The notes: a model not told the origin generated them from the sequence alone. 39,739 nt of DNA from JBJSXF01 sp046086225 (GCA_046086225.1 JBJSXF010000061.1:1-39739), one strand, 5' to 3'. Positions 8,716-17,281 are shown, numbered from the stretch's first letter. Translations and numbers: made by a program.

Positions 8716-9488
8716 GCACTCGCCGTCCGATGATGGCAGGCAACTGGAAGATGCACCACACGCACCTCGACGCGATCCAGGTCGTGCAGAAGCTCGGCTT
8801 CCGACTGGAGAAGGCCGACCTCGAGCGGGTCGAGACGGTCGTCTGCCCGGCGTTCACCGCGCTGCGCTCGGTGCAGACGACGATCGACGCCGACCGGCTC
8901 GACATCAAGCTCGGCGCCCAGGATTGCCACTGGGAGGACAAGGGCGCGTACACCGGCGAGGTGAGCCCGGGAATGCTGGCGAAGCTCACCGTCGACTACG
9001 TGATCGTCGGACACTCGGAGCGGCGCCAGATGTTCGGGGATACCGACGAGGTCGTGGCCCGCAAACTCCGGGCGGTGCTCGGCGCAGGCATGGCCCCGAT
9101 CATCTGCTGCGGCGAGACGCTCGAGGAGCGCGAGGCGGGCACGACCGAGGCGCGGGTTCGGGGACAGGTCGCGGCTGCGTTGGGCGGGCTCTCGGCGGCC
9201 GATGCCAACCGCTGCGTCGTCGCGTACGAGCCGATCTGGGCCATCGGTACGGGACGAACGGCGACCCCCGAGGATGCGAACGCCGTCATTGCCATGGTGC
9301 GGGACGAGATCGGACGAGTGGTCGGGGCCCAGGCGGCGGCCGGGTTGCGGATCCTCTACGGAGGGAGCGTCAACGCCGGGAACGTCGCCGCCCTCATGGC
9401 CATGCCCGAGATCGACGGCGGGCTCGTCGGCGGGGCCTCGCTGGATCCCGACGACTTCGCCCGGCTCGTCCGCTACGAGGCGGGCTGA
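8712..9488 (+). CDS. tpiA: Triosephosphate isomerase
   Basis: TpiA interconverts dihydroxyacetone phosphate and glyceraldehyde-3-phosphate. The 258-residue TIM barrel has the active-site pieces AGNWKMH (Asn11, Lys13), VGHSERR (electrophilic His at about 100) and AYEPIWAIGTG (catalytic Glu at about 172), followed by the phosphate loop YGGSVNAGN and GGLVGGASL. The ATG overlaps the end of pgk. secG follows after 48 bases, the standard actinobacterial order gap-pgk-tpiA-secG. Confidence 0.97.
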   Translation: MSTRRPMMAGNWKMHHTHLDAIQVVQKLGFRLEKADLERVETVVCPAFTALRSVQTTIDADRLDIKLGAQDCHWEDKGAYTGEVSPGMLAKLTVDYVIVGHSERRQMFGDTDEVVARKLRAVLGAGMAPIICCGETLEEREAGTTEARVRGQVAAALGGLSAADANRCVVAYEPIWAIGTGRTATPEDANAVIAMVRDEIGRVVGAQAAAGLRILYGGSVNAGNVAALMAMPEIDGGLVGGASLDPDDFARLVRYEAG

Positions 9489-9523
9489 TCGGATCGGGCC
9501 CCCGGCGGAGCCGCCGTGGCGTC

Positions 9524-9529
9524 TACACT
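9524..9529 (+). promoter_or_regulatory. Likely -10 element, leaderless secG start
   Basis: TACACT ends seven bases before the secG ATG at 9537. There is no good Shine-Dalgarno sequence, so an internal leaderless promoter in addition to read-through from tpiA is plausible. Confidence 0.45.
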
Positions 9530-9536
9530 CTCGGCG

Positions 9537-9776
9537 ATGCTCCTGAACGCCATCCTGATCGGGATCCACCTGCTCTCGGCCTTCACGCTGATCCTGTTCG
9601 TCCTGCTCCATGCGGGCCGGGGTGGTGGGCTCTCCGACATGTTCGGCGGGGGCGGAGCGGGCGGTGGGGCCATGGCGGGATCGACCGTCGTCGAGAAGAA
9701 TCTCGACCGACTCACGGTCGTCGTGGCCCTGATCTTCATGTTCACGACGATCTTCCTCTCCATCCGGCTCACCTGA
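9537..9776 (+). CDS. secG: Preprotein translocase subunit SecG
   Basis: SecG is the small accessory subunit of the SecYEG channel in the cytoplasmic membrane. The 79-residue product has two hydrophobic helices (about 3-22 and 55-75) separated by a glycine-rich cytoplasmic loop with the family motif GRGGGLSDMFGGG. A GTG at 9516 in the same frame would add seven residues; the ATG at 9537 is preferred because it gives the usual N-terminus at the first membrane helix and is correctly spaced from a -10-like TACACT. Confidence 0.92.
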   Translation: MLLNAILIGIHLLSAFTLILFVLLHAGRGGGLSDMFGGGGAGGGAMAGSTVVEKNLDRLTVVVALIFMFTTIFLSIRLT

Positions 9777-9849
9777 GGCTGCCTCACGGGGCCCGGGGCT
9801 CCGGCCGGTCCCGGCTGCGGGGCTCCGCCACTCGGACGTTTCCGGCGCG

Positions 9850-9855
9850 TAGGTT
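9850..9855 (+). promoter_or_regulatory. Possible -10 element of the peptide ABC transporter operon
   Basis: TAGGTT matches the actinobacterial -10 pattern. The predicted start point leaves a leader of about 33 bases that contains GGAGGA five bases before the GTG at 9895. No clear -35 is visible. Confidence 0.4.
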
Positions 9856-9894
9856 GACGGGGTTCCCGTCCCTGCCCGGAACTCCGGAGGACCC

Positions 9895-11586
9895 GTGCGC
9901 CGTCCCCTCGTTGTGAAGCCGATCCGGGTTCGGATCACCACCGTCCTCGTGCTCGCCCTGATTACGGGGCTGACCGCGTGCGGGGGCTCCGGTTCCGGGA
10001 GCAGCGAGAACACGCTCGTCATCGGCGCTGAGCAGTGGCCCGACTGTGTCAATCCGATCACCCAGTGTGCCAACTCGTCGTGGCAACTGTGGGCGGTGGG
10101 AGAGCACGTCTTCCCTCAGCTCACCGAGCTGAACGATCGCAACGAATTCGTGGCGTCGCCGCTCCTCGCCGAGATGCCGACGGTCGCGAACGGGGGCATC
10201 TCGGGCGAGGGTGCGAACTTCACGATCACCTACCGGCTCAACCCGAAGGCGGTGTGGGACGACGGCACGCCGATCACATCGGAAGACGTGCGTTTCTCCT
10301 GGCGTGCGGTCCTCGATACCAAGGGTACGCTCACAACCGCGGGTTACGACAAGATCACGGCGATCGACACGCCCGATCCGCAGACGGCGATCGTGCGGTT
10401 CGGCGAGACCTATCCCGACTGGCCCGACGTGCTCGGCGGCTACACCGGGGTGATCCTCCAGAAGGCGAAGTTCCCGGGCGGTACCGACGTCAGCAAGACG
10501 ATGCAGACCGCGATCGACTTCTCGGGGGGCCCGTGGAAGCTGCAGTCGTTCAGTGACGCGCGAGCCGTGCTCGTCCGGAACGAGCGGTACTGGGATCCGG
10601 CTCGCCGACCGAAGCTCGACTCGGTGACCTTCGTCCCGGCGACCACGACGGGGACCGAGACCGAAGCACTGAAGACGGGGCAGGTCGACGCCATCTATCC
10701 CCAACCGGCCCCCGAGCTCCCCGCCCAGCTCCGCGGTGACGACATCGAGACTGCCTACGGCGTGACGACCCAATACGAGAGCCTCGTCATGAACCTGAAG
10801 GAAGGCAGGCCGTTCGCCGACCCCAATGTCCGGGAGGCCTTCAGCTACGCCTTCGACCGGAACCTCTTTCTCTCCGACATCGTGAAGCCGTTCGCGCCCG
10901 ACACCGCGCTGCTGCAGTGCGCGGCGTGGGTGCCCGGGATCGGACCGTGGTGCCCCGGGGCGGACGGTCCGTGGTCGGACGTCGAGGCGGATCCCGCCAA
11001 GGTCGAGACCGCGATGGCTCGGTCCGGGTACGCGAAGGACTCCGAGGGCTTCTGGGCCAAGGACGGCCGGCGGCTCGAGATCGGCTGGTCGGTGACCTCC
11101 GGCAACGCCCGGCGCGAGGCCACCCAGGCGCAGTTCATCCCGCTGCTCGCCGAGCAGGGCTTCTCGGTCCGGGCCGACAATTCCGACGCCGACACGTTCT
11201 TCGCCAAGCAACTCCCGGCGGGCGAATACGACCTGTCGATGTTCATCAACGTGGTGAGCCCGGATCCGGCGGTCTCGGCGCTCTACGCCTGCGACCAGAT
11301 CCCGGGTCCGGAGAACGACGGGGCGGGCCAGAACGTCCAGTGGTACTGCGACCCCGAGGCCGAGCGACTGATGAAGATCATCGACACCTCGATCGACCCG
11401 GCCGCCCGACTCGACGCCGTGCGTGACCTCGATCAGCTCCTGCGCGACCAGTACGTCGCCTTCCCGCTCAATCCCTTCCCGGCGCTCGTCGCCTGGCGAA
11501 CCGATCGAGTGGCGGGTCCGGTCGATCGGTTCGTCAACAGCCCGCTGAGCGTCTTCCGGAATCTCTGGGAGTGGGAGCGCGCGTAG
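9895..11586 (+). CDS. Peptide/oligopeptide ABC transporter substrate-binding lipoprotein
   Basis: This is a 563-residue family 5 solute-binding protein (DppA/OppA type). The N-terminus is a lipoprotein signal: positive residues, a hydrophobic helix, then lipobox LTAC with the lipidated Cys29, followed by a Gly/Ser-rich tether. The mature part shows family features such as EHVFPQLTEL, YRLNPKAVWDDGTPITSEDV and a C-terminal segment with YVAFPLNPFPALV. The substrate is probably a peptide, but nickel, sugar or opine uptake by this family cannot be excluded. Start GTG has GGAGGA just upstream. It heads a five-gene operon with both permeases and both ATPases. Confidence 0.92.
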   Translation: MRRPLVVKPIRVRITTVLVLALITGLTACGGSGSGSSENTLVIGAEQWPDCVNPITQCANSSWQLWAVGEHVFPQLTELNDRNEFVASPLLAEMPTVANGGISGEGANFTITYRLNPKAVWDDGTPITSEDVRFSWRAVLDTKGTLTTAGYDKITAIDTPDPQTAIVRFGETYPDWPDVLGGYTGVILQKAKFPGGTDVSKTMQTAIDFSGGPWKLQSFSDARAVLVRNERYWDPARRPKLDSVTFVPATTTGTETEALKTGQVDAIYPQPAPELPAQLRGDDIETAYGVTTQYESLVMNLKEGRPFADPNVREAFSYAFDRNLFLSDIVKPFAPDTALLQCAAWVPGIGPWCPGADGPWSDVEADPAKVETAMARSGYAKDSEGFWAKDGRRLEIGWSVTSGNARREATQAQFIPLLAEQGFSVRADNSDADTFFAKQLPAGEYDLSMFINVVSPDPAVSALYACDQIPGPENDGAGQNVQWYCDPEAERLMKIIDTSIDPAARLDAVRDLDQLLRDQYVAFPLNPFPALVAWRTDRVAGPVDRFVNSPLSVFRNLWEWERA

Positions 11587-11611
11587 CGGCGCGGTCCGAT
11601 CGCTCGCCTTC

Positions 11612-12589
11612 ATGCTCCGATTCGTCGCTCGGCGGCTCGTCTGGGGGATCCCGGTGCTCCTGGTGGGCAGCCTGGTGACGTTCGTCGCGCTGCGCATGAC
11701 GACCCAACCGGTGACTGCGGCCCGTCGGCTCCGTGTCGACCCGCAGGCGATCGCCCGGTACCGGGCCGAGTTGGGGCTCGATCGGTCCTGGCTCGAGCAG
11801 TACGCGGGCTACGTCGGCCGCTTCTTCCGGGGTGATCTCGGCACCTCGTTCACGACTCAGGCGCCGGTCTGGCCCGAACTGCGCACCGCGCTCGTCAACA
11901 GCATCGTGCTCGCGCTCGTCGCGGCGGTGATCTACATGGCGCTCGGGGTCGCGCTCGGGGTGCTGTCGGCGGTGCGCCAGTACTCGTGGTTCGATCATGC
12001 GACGACCGGGCTGTCGTTCGTCGGCCTGGCGTTGCCTCCGTTCGTGTTCGGCTTGATCTGCATCGTCGCCGTCGGTACCTGGTATCAGGGTCTCTCCGGG
12101 GCGAGTCAGCCGCTCCTCCCGTTCGTCGGCGGCGTGTACTCGCCGCGGACCCAAGGCTTCGATCTCGCCGATCGAGCCCGCCATCTCGCCCTCCCGGTGA
12201 TCGTTCTCTCGGTCCAGCAGATTGCGGTGTACAGCCGCTATATGCGGACCGGCATGTTGGAGACGCTGAGCGCCGACTATCTCCGCACCGCCCGGGCCAA
12301 GGGACTCGGGGAGCGGAAGGTGATCCTGCAGCATGCGCTGCGCAACGCGCTCATCCCGGTCGTCACCTTCGCGGCCATCGACATCGGTGCGCTCGCCGGC
12401 GGATTGATCGTGACCGAGGAGATCTTCGGCTACCAGGGGATGGGCAAGTACTTCCTCGACAACTACCACAACGCGGATTACCCGGCGCTCCTGCCCTGGG
12501 TGATGATCGTCATCCTCTTCGTGGTGGCCTTCAACATCATCGCTGACATCACGTACGCGTGGCTCGATCCGAGGATTCGTGTCGGCTGA
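11612..12589 (+). CDS. Peptide ABC transporter permease, DppB/OppB type
   Basis: This is a 325-residue inner-membrane permease with the usual architecture: an N-terminal helix (about 9-30, RRLVWGIPVLLVGSLVTFV), a periplasmic/external loop containing RYRAELGLDRSWLEQY and GDLGTSF, then five more helices. The cytoplasmic EAA loop that docks the ATPase is YLRTARAKGLGERKVILQHALRNALIPV at about residues 226-253, with ARAKGLG as the core. It starts 25 bases after the binding protein; no clear ribosome site precedes the ATG, so expression may rely on coupling. The end overlaps the next permease gene by 11 bases. Confidence 0.93.
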   Translation: MLRFVARRLVWGIPVLLVGSLVTFVALRMTTQPVTAARRLRVDPQAIARYRAELGLDRSWLEQYAGYVGRFFRGDLGTSFTTQAPVWPELRTALVNSIVLALVAAVIYMALGVALGVLSAVRQYSWFDHATTGLSFVGLALPPFVFGLICIVAVGTWYQGLSGASQPLLPFVGGVYSPRTQGFDLADRARHLALPVIVLSVQQIAVYSRYMRTGMLETLSADYLRTARAKGLGERKVILQHALRNALIPVVTFAAIDIGALAGGLIVTEEIFGYQGMGKYFLDNYHNADYPALLPWVMIVILFVVAFNIIADITYAWLDPRIRVG

Positions 12590-13523
12590 GAGCGGCGGCG
12601 TATCCGACGGGGTGGCATCGGGCCGTCCGGTCAGCCCGGGCCGACTCGCCTGGCGTCGATTCCGCCGCCACCGCCTGGCGCTGGTGGGGGTCGGCATCCT
12701 CCTGGTGATCACGGTCGCGTGCGTCCTCGCGCCGCTTCTCACTCGGTACGGTCCGAACGACCTGATCCGGATCGACGGTGTGAAGGCCACCCTCCGGTCG
12801 CCCCAGGCTCGATTCTGGCTCGGTACCAACGAACGTGCGAACGACGTGTGGTCGACGGTGCTCTACGGCGGGCGGGTGTCGCTCGCCGTCGGCATCGCGG
12901 TCGCGGTCGTTTCCAGCCTCTTCGGGACGGTCGTCGGGGTGGCGGCGGGCTGGTTCGGCGGCTGGATCGACAACGTGCTGATGCGGATCACGGATCTGTT
13001 CCTCGCCCTGCCCTTCCTGGTCGCCGCGATCATGCTCAGCCAGGCTCCGGCGACCCAGTCGTGGGCCCGCGTCGTCTTCGGTCCGCCGAACAGCATCCGC
13101 TCGGTCGTGGTGGTGATCGCCCTCGTCTTCTGGATGCCGGTCGCCCGCATTCTGCGCGGCCTCGTGCTGTCGCTGAAGGAGAAGGAGTTCGTCGAGGCCG
13201 CCCGAGCTGCCGGGGCGGGTGACCTCCGGATCATCCTCCGGCATCTCGTGCCGAACTGCTCGGGACAGATCGTCGTCAACACGACGCTGTCGGTCTCGGC
13301 TGCGATTCTCACCGAGTCGGCGCTCTCGTACCTCGGCTACGGAGTCGACGGGGTCACGACGCCGACCTGGGGCAACCTCTTGAATCGGGCCCAGGGCTAC
13401 ATCCAGCCCCACCCGAATCTGCTCCTCGGTCCGGGTCTGGCCGTCATCTTCACGGTGCTGTGCATCAACTTCGTCGGTGACGCCCTCCGCGATGCACTCG
13501 ACCCGGCCCAGGTTCAGAAGTGA
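12579..13523 (+). CDS. Peptide ABC transporter permease, DppC/OppC type
   Basis: This is the second 314-residue permease of the importer. An N-terminal cytoplasmic tail (about 30 residues, RRFRRHRLALVG) leads into the first membrane helix; the loop LGTNERANDVWSTVLYGGRVSL is the characteristic DppC segment (cited by its ends LGTNERANDVW and GGRVSL), and the EAA loop is FVEAARAAGAGDLRIILRHL at about residues 205-224. The GTG start at 12579 lies inside the previous gene's end, and the stop TGA overlaps the next GTG, showing tight coupling. Confidence 0.93.
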   Translation: MSAESGGVSDGVASGRPVSPGRLAWRRFRRHRLALVGVGILLVITVACVLAPLLTRYGPNDLIRIDGVKATLRSPQARFWLGTNERANDVWSTVLYGGRVSLAVGIAVAVVSSLFGTVVGVAAGWFGGWIDNVLMRITDLFLALPFLVAAIMLSQAPATQSWARVVFGPPNSIRSVVVVIALVFWMPVARILRGLVLSLKEKEFVEAARAAGAGDLRIILRHLVPNCSGQIVVNTTLSVSAAILTESALSYLGYGVDGVTTPTWGNLLNRAQGYIQPHPNLLLGPGLAVIFTVLCINFVGDALRDALDPAQVQK

Positions 13524-14515
13524 CGGGGGCCGGGGGCGGGAACGAGGCGCTCCTCGTGATTCGCGATCTCCGGGTCTCGTTCCGGACGCCCGACGGCACG
13601 GTCGAAGCCGTCCGGGGTATCGACCTCGATCTCGCCCCCGGCGAGGTGCTCGGCATCGTGGGGGAGTCAGGGTCGGGGAAGTCGGTCGCCATGCTGGCCG
13701 TGCTCGGGCTCCTGCCCCGGAACGCGACCGTCAGTGGCTCGGCCCGGTTCCGGGATCGGGAGCTCATCGGAATGTCCGGGCGGGAGCTCCGTGCGGTGCG
13801 GGGAGCCGGGATCGGAATGGTCTTCCAGGATCCGCTCACCGCGCTCAACCCCGTGCACCGGGTCGGTCGCCAGATCGCGGAAGCGATCCGGGCCCACCGA
13901 CGCGACCTCCCGAAGGCCCGAGCGGAGGCCCGGTCGGTCGAGCTGCTCGACGCGGTCGGTATCCCCGATCCGGCGCGACGGGCCCGGGCGTTCCCGCACG
14001 AACTCTCGGGCGGCATGCGGCAACGGGTGATGATCGCGATGATGATCGCGAACGAGCCGGCGGTCCTCGTCGCCGACGAACCCACGACGGCGCTCGATGT
14101 GACGGTCCAGGCCCAGATCCTCGACCTCCTCGACGAGATCCGGATCCGATCGGGCACGGCGATCGTCTTCATCACCCACGATCTGGGTGTCATCGCCCGG
14201 ATCGCCGACCGGGTGCAGGTGCTCTATGCCGGGCGTACCGCCGAGGTAGCCCCGACGGGCGCACTGTTCGCCGGGCCGGAGCACCCGTATACGGCGGGAC
14301 TCCTCGGTGCGGTTCCCGGGGTCGGGCGGTTGCGGCCCGATGGCATCCCCGGGTCGCCTCCGTCGATGCTGACGCCCCCGAACGGCTGCGGATTCCACCT
14401 GCGCTGCTCGCGGGCCGACGCCCGGTGTGCATCGGCTCAGCCCCCGCTCGTGGCGTCGGGGCCGGGTCGGGCCCGGGCCTGCTTCCTGCCGCTCGGGCCG
14501 GATGGGCCGTCGTGA
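13520..14515 (+). CDS. Peptide ABC transporter ATPase, DppD/OppD type
   Basis: This is a 331-residue cytoplasmic ATPase. Walker A GESGSGKS is at about 48-55, the Q-loop is MVFQDPLTALNP, the signature LSGGMRQRV, Walker B VLVADEPTTALD and the H-loop FITHDLGV. The C-terminal oligopeptide-transporter extension includes HPYTAGLLGAVP and the cysteine motif CGFHLRCSRADARC, a feature of the family that in some members binds an Fe-S cluster. The GTG start overlaps the dppC-like stop by four bases; the stop overlaps the next gene likewise. Confidence 0.94.
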   Translation: MTGAGGGNEALLVIRDLRVSFRTPDGTVEAVRGIDLDLAPGEVLGIVGESGSGKSVAMLAVLGLLPRNATVSGSARFRDRELIGMSGRELRAVRGAGIGMVFQDPLTALNPVHRVGRQIAEAIRAHRRDLPKARAEARSVELLDAVGIPDPARRARAFPHELSGGMRQRVMIAMMIANEPAVLVADEPTTALDVTVQAQILDLLDEIRIRSGTAIVFITHDLGVIARIADRVQVLYAGRTAEVAPTGALFAGPEHPYTAGLLGAVPGVGRLRPDGIPGSPPSMLTPPNGCGFHLRCSRADARCASAQPPLVASGPGRARACFLPLGPDGPS

Positions 14516-15486
14516 GCGAAGCCGCGTTCCTCGAGGTCTCGGATCTCGTGAAGGAGTTCCCGGTCCGGGCGTCGCGCGCGGTGGTGCGGGCCGTGGCCGA
14601 CGTCTCGTTCACGCTCGGTCGGGGACGATCGCTCGGCATCGTCGGCGAATCGGGTTCCGGGAAGTCGACGCTCGTCCGGTGCGTGCTCCGCCTGCTCGAA
14701 CCCGATTCTGGGCGGGTCGTCCTGGACGGCGTCGACCTCACCCGAGCCTCGCGGGGCGATCTCCGGCGGCAGCGGCGCAAGATGCAGATCGTCTTCCAGG
14801 ACCCGTTCTCGGCGCTCGATCCCCGGATGACGGTCGGTGCGATCGTGGCGGAACCGCTCCTGATCCACCGGGTGCCGGGCGACCGGGCGGCTCGGGTCGC
14901 CGAGCTGCTGCGGCTCGTCGGCCTCGACGCCGACCACGTGAACCGGTTTCCCCACGAGTTCTCGGGTGGGCAGCGCCAACGGGTCGGGATAGCCCGGGCC
15001 TTGGCCCTGGCCCCGGAGCTCCTCGTGCTCGACGAGCCGGTCTCCGCGCTCGACGTCTCCATCCGGGCCGGGATCGTCGGCCTGCTCGAGGAGCTCCGGC
15101 AGCGCCTCGGGCTCTCATACCTCTTGGTGGCTCACGACCTCTCGTTCGTCCGCCAAATCACCGACGAGGTGGCGGTGATGCACCTCGGACGGATCGTCGA
15201 GCACGGTCCGACCGAGACGGTGCTCGACGATCCGCGGCATCCGTACACCCGGGCGCTGATGTCCGCGGTTCCGGTACCCGACCCGGTCATCGAGCGGACT
15301 CGAGCCCGGATCGTGCTGCGAGGCGAGATGCCGAGTTCTATCGCACCACCGAGCGGATGTTCGTTCCGCACTCGTTGTCCCGAAGCGGAAGCCGCGTGCG
15401 CGGTCGACGAGCCGATGCTCGAGGAGCATGAACCCGGCCATCGCGCGGCGTGTCCCGTCGTCGGGCGCGTAGGTCGGCCGGACTAA
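14512..15486 (+). CDS. Peptide ABC transporter ATPase, DppF/OppF type
   Basis: This is the second ATPase of the importer, 324 residues. Walker A is GESGSGKST, the Q-loop IVFQDPFSALDPRMTV, the signature FSGGQRQRVGIARAL, Walker B LLVLDEPVSALDVS and the H-loop LVAHDLSFV. The tail has HPYTRALMSAVP and the cysteine set CSFRTRCPEAEAAC. The GTG start at 14512 overlaps the previous stop (GTGA). With the partner ATPase it forms the heterodimeric motor. It is the last gene of the operon; a weak hairpin-like ATTCGG/CCGAAT pair at 15498-15521 follows but is not a convincing terminator. Confidence 0.94.
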   Translation: MSEAAFLEVSDLVKEFPVRASRAVVRAVADVSFTLGRGRSLGIVGESGSGKSTLVRCVLRLLEPDSGRVVLDGVDLTRASRGDLRRQRRKMQIVFQDPFSALDPRMTVGAIVAEPLLIHRVPGDRAARVAELLRLVGLDADHVNRFPHEFSGGQRQRVGIARALALAPELLVLDEPVSALDVSIRAGIVGLLEELRQRLGLSYLLVAHDLSFVRQITDEVAVMHLGRIVEHGPTETVLDDPRHPYTRALMSAVPVPDPVIERTRARIVLRGEMPSSIAPPSGCSFRTRCPEAEAACAVDEPMLEEHEPGHRAACPVVGRVGRPD

Positions 15487-15555
15487 TCGGGTCTCCCATT
15501 CGGCGCTTCTCGACTCCGAATACGGCGGGGACGAGGATTTCCGGGGCGAAGGTCG

Positions 15556-15584
15556 TTGCCGTGCCCACGGGGCATTCGTACGAT
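15556..15584 (+). promoter_or_regulatory. Sigma-70-like promoter for the propeller protein gene
   Basis: TTGCCG (15556-15561) and TACGAT (15579-15584) are separated by exactly 17 bases. The predicted start near 15591 leaves a leader of about 35 bases containing GGAGCAGGAG before the ATG. This is one of the best -35/-10 pairs in the window. Confidence 0.55.
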
Positions 15585-15625
15585 CCGCAGGTTCGGTGAT
15601 CCGCGCCGAACCCGGAGCAGGAGTG

Positions 15626-16939
15626 ATGATGGGAAGCCAGACCAGACGTTCTCTCCCGGGCCGGGCCTTGGTGCTCGGTGCGGTTCTCACCGTCGGTATC
15701 GGCGCGGCCGTCGCTTGGGCCGCCATCCCGAACAGTGCGAACGGGCGGATCACCGCCTGCTACCCGAAGACCGGGGTGAAGACGCTCCGAGTGATCGACT
15801 ACCAGGCCGGAGGGCGCTGCTCGGGCTCGGAGACGACGATCTCGTGGCCGAGCGACGGCATGCGCTATCGAGGCGCGTGGTCGGCGGCCGTGGCGTACGC
15901 GAAGAGTGACGTCGTCTCGTTCGGCGGATCGTCCTTCGTGAGCTTGGTGCCGGGAACCAACGTGCCGACGACGAACACTGCGGCCTGGGCGAAGATGGCG
16001 GCCAAGGGGGCGACCGGTCCGGCCGGACCGCCGGCCAAGCCGCCACTGTCCTCGGCGAGCATCGCCACCGAGAAGTGGTACCCGCACCTGATGAACCGCG
16101 TCTTCACCGGCGTCGATCCCTCCGACCTCGTCTTCGACGGATCGTTCATCTGGGTGGCCAACTACAACAGTGCGGGTGCGGGCAGCGTTCAGAAGATCAG
16201 CCCGAAGACGAACGCCGTCGTGCAAACCATTACGACCGGCATCGCCAACCCGGCGGCCCTGGCCTTCGACGGCACCTCCATCTGGGTCGCCAACGCCACG
16301 GCCAACAAGGTCGTCAAGATCAACCGGACGACGAATGCGGTCGAGGGCGCGCCGATCACGGTCGGAACGAATCCGCAGGGGATGGCCTTCGACGGCGAGT
16401 CGATTTGGGTCGCGAACCTGAGCTCGGCGTCGGTTTCCAAGGTCAACCCGACCAACGGCGGCGTGGAGACATTCCCGGTCGGTTCCGGGCCTCGCGGGCT
16501 GGCCTACGACGGCGAGCGGATCTGGGTCGCGAACTCGTTCGCCGGAACGGTATCGGTGCTCAACGCGTCGACCGGGGCGCTCCTGGCGACGCCGTCGGTG
16601 GGCGGCACTCCGTGGCGGGTCGCGTTCGACGGCCGCTACGTCTGGGTCACCAATGCCGCCGGGGGAACTTCGGCGACCGTGTTCGAGCCGGCGGTCTCGC
16701 TGGCGGCGGCTGGGACCGCTACGGGGCCCGCCGCCGCCGGATTGGCTACCGATGGCCAGGACATGTGGATGGCGAACACCGCGGACGGCGGCGTCATGAA
16801 GATCAGCGGGCAGACCGGTGCGGTGGAGCGCAAGGTCGTCTTCGGGGGTGCGCCCGCTGATGTCGTCTACGACGGATCGAGCATCTGGGTTTCGGTCGGC
16901 GGCTCGACGAATCAGGTCGTTCGGGTCTACCCCGGATAG
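15626..16939 (+). CDS. Secreted seven-bladed beta-propeller protein with N-terminal carbohydrate-binding-like module
   Basis: This 437-residue protein is probably exported; its role is unknown. After a signal peptide or anchor helix (about 10-36, ending in AWAAIPNS) comes a short domain around residues 80-125 with AYAKSDVVSFGGSSFVS and a following W, the pattern of CBM5/12-type chitin-binding modules. A short collagen-like stretch (GATGPAGPPAK) leads into seven repeats whose core is FDGxxIWVAN: VFDGSFIWVAN, AFDGTSIWVAN, AFDGESIWVAN, AYDGERIWVAN, AFDGRYVWVTN, ATDGQDMWMAN and VYDGSSIWVSV. That is YVTN/NHL-type propeller spacing. Start at 15626 or the next ATG at 15629 is supported by AGGAG just upstream; the signal peptide is the same. 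It is monocistronic between a promoter and a long hairpin. Confidence 0.8.
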   Translation: MMGSQTRRSLPGRALVLGAVLTVGIGAAVAWAAIPNSANGRITACYPKTGVKTLRVIDYQAGGRCSGSETTISWPSDGMRYRGAWSAAVAYAKSDVVSFGGSSFVSLVPGTNVPTTNTAAWAKMAAKGATGPAGPPAKPPLSSASIATEKWYPHLMNRVFTGVDPSDLVFDGSFIWVANYNSAGAGSVQKISPKTNAVVQTITTGIANPAALAFDGTSIWVANATANKVVKINRTTNAVEGAPITVGTNPQGMAFDGESIWVANLSSASVSKVNPTNGGVETFPVGSGPRGLAYDGERIWVANSFAGTVSVLNASTGALLATPSVGGTPWRVAFDGRYVWVTNAAGGTSATVFEPAVSLAAAGTATGPAAAGLATDGQDMWMANTADGGVMKISGQTGAVERKVVFGGAPADVVYDGSSIWVSVGGSTNQVVRVYPG

Positions 16940-16963
16940 CGCGTACGGGGGCGCATTCCGTGC

Positions 16964-17001
16964 TTCGGAGGTTGTCGGCCCCGCCGCCGACAACCTCCGA
17001 A
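16964..17001 (+). terminator. Perfect 16-bp hairpin after the propeller gene
   Basis: TTCGGAGGTTGTCGGC (16964-16979) pairs perfectly with 16986-17001 around a six-base loop. It begins 24 bases after the stop codon. There is no T-run on the plus strand, so it would be a non-canonical actinobacterial terminator, or a bidirectional stop separating this gene from the tRNA gene. Confidence 0.6.
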
Positions 17002-17041
17002 ACGGCACACCGCGGAACTGCTCGGCCGGTTCGGGGTTCGC

Positions 17042-17047
17042 TACTAT
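17042..17047 (+). promoter_or_regulatory. Probable -10 element of the tRNA-Leu gene
   Basis: TACTAT lies 11 bases before the first tRNA base and is the only strong -10 match in the interval after the hairpin. No clear -35 is visible. Confidence 0.4.
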
Positions 17048-17058
17048 CTGCCCTCCAC

Positions 17059-17142
17059 GTCGGAGTGGCGGAATAGGCAGACGCGCTAGGTTGAGGGCCT
17101 AGTCCCCGCAAGGGGGTGGGGGTTCAAGTCCCCCCTCCGACA
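17059..17142 (+). tRNA. trnL: tRNA-Leu (GAG anticodon)
   Basis: The acceptor stem GTCGGAG pairs with CTCCGAC at the 3' end, followed by discriminator A. The anticodon stem is CTAGG/CCTAG around the loop TTGAGGG, giving anticodon GAG (reads CUC/CUU). The long variable arm (TCCCCGCAAGGGGG) and the GGGGG-TTCAAGT-CCCCC T-arm are as expected for a class II leucine tRNA. CCA is not encoded. Its 3' 19 bases plus one flanking base are repeated exactly at 18748-18767, marking it as an integration site. Confidence 0.95.
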
Positions 17143-17143
17143 C
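17124..17143 (+). repeat. attL-like direct repeat at the tRNA-Leu 3' end
   Basis: TCAAGTCCCCCCTCCGACAC, the end of the tRNA T-arm and acceptor stem, occurs again identically at 18748-18767. The match stops abruptly on both sides. This is the arrangement left by site-specific integration into a tRNA gene, where the tRNA is restored at one junction. Confidence 0.75.
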
Positions 17144-17243
17144 GATCTGGTGGGACCGTTCCCACGTTTGCGGGTCAGAGTGGGCGCAGTACGCGCCCGG
17201 CGCCATGCGTGCCGAGCACGCGACTGCGCCCGGTTGGACGGCG

Positions 17244-17281
17244 GGTCGGTCACGCCCGGGAACTCACGGGTGCGACCGACC
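17244..17281. other. Imperfect inverted repeat downstream of the HTH ORF
   Basis: GGTCGGTC at 17244-17251 pairs with GACCGACC at 17274-17281, with further partial pairing inward (CGCCCG against CGGGTG). It lies about 65 bases past the end of the minus-strand HTH ORF and could act as its terminator or as a binding site. The rest of 17143-17346 shows no gene. Confidence 0.35.

Noticed and set aside
9784..11697. Long minus-strand open frame opposite the substrate-binding lipoprotein gene
   Set aside because: Arg/Gly-rich low-complexity translation typical of GC-rich antisense frames; the plus strand has a clear lipoprotein.
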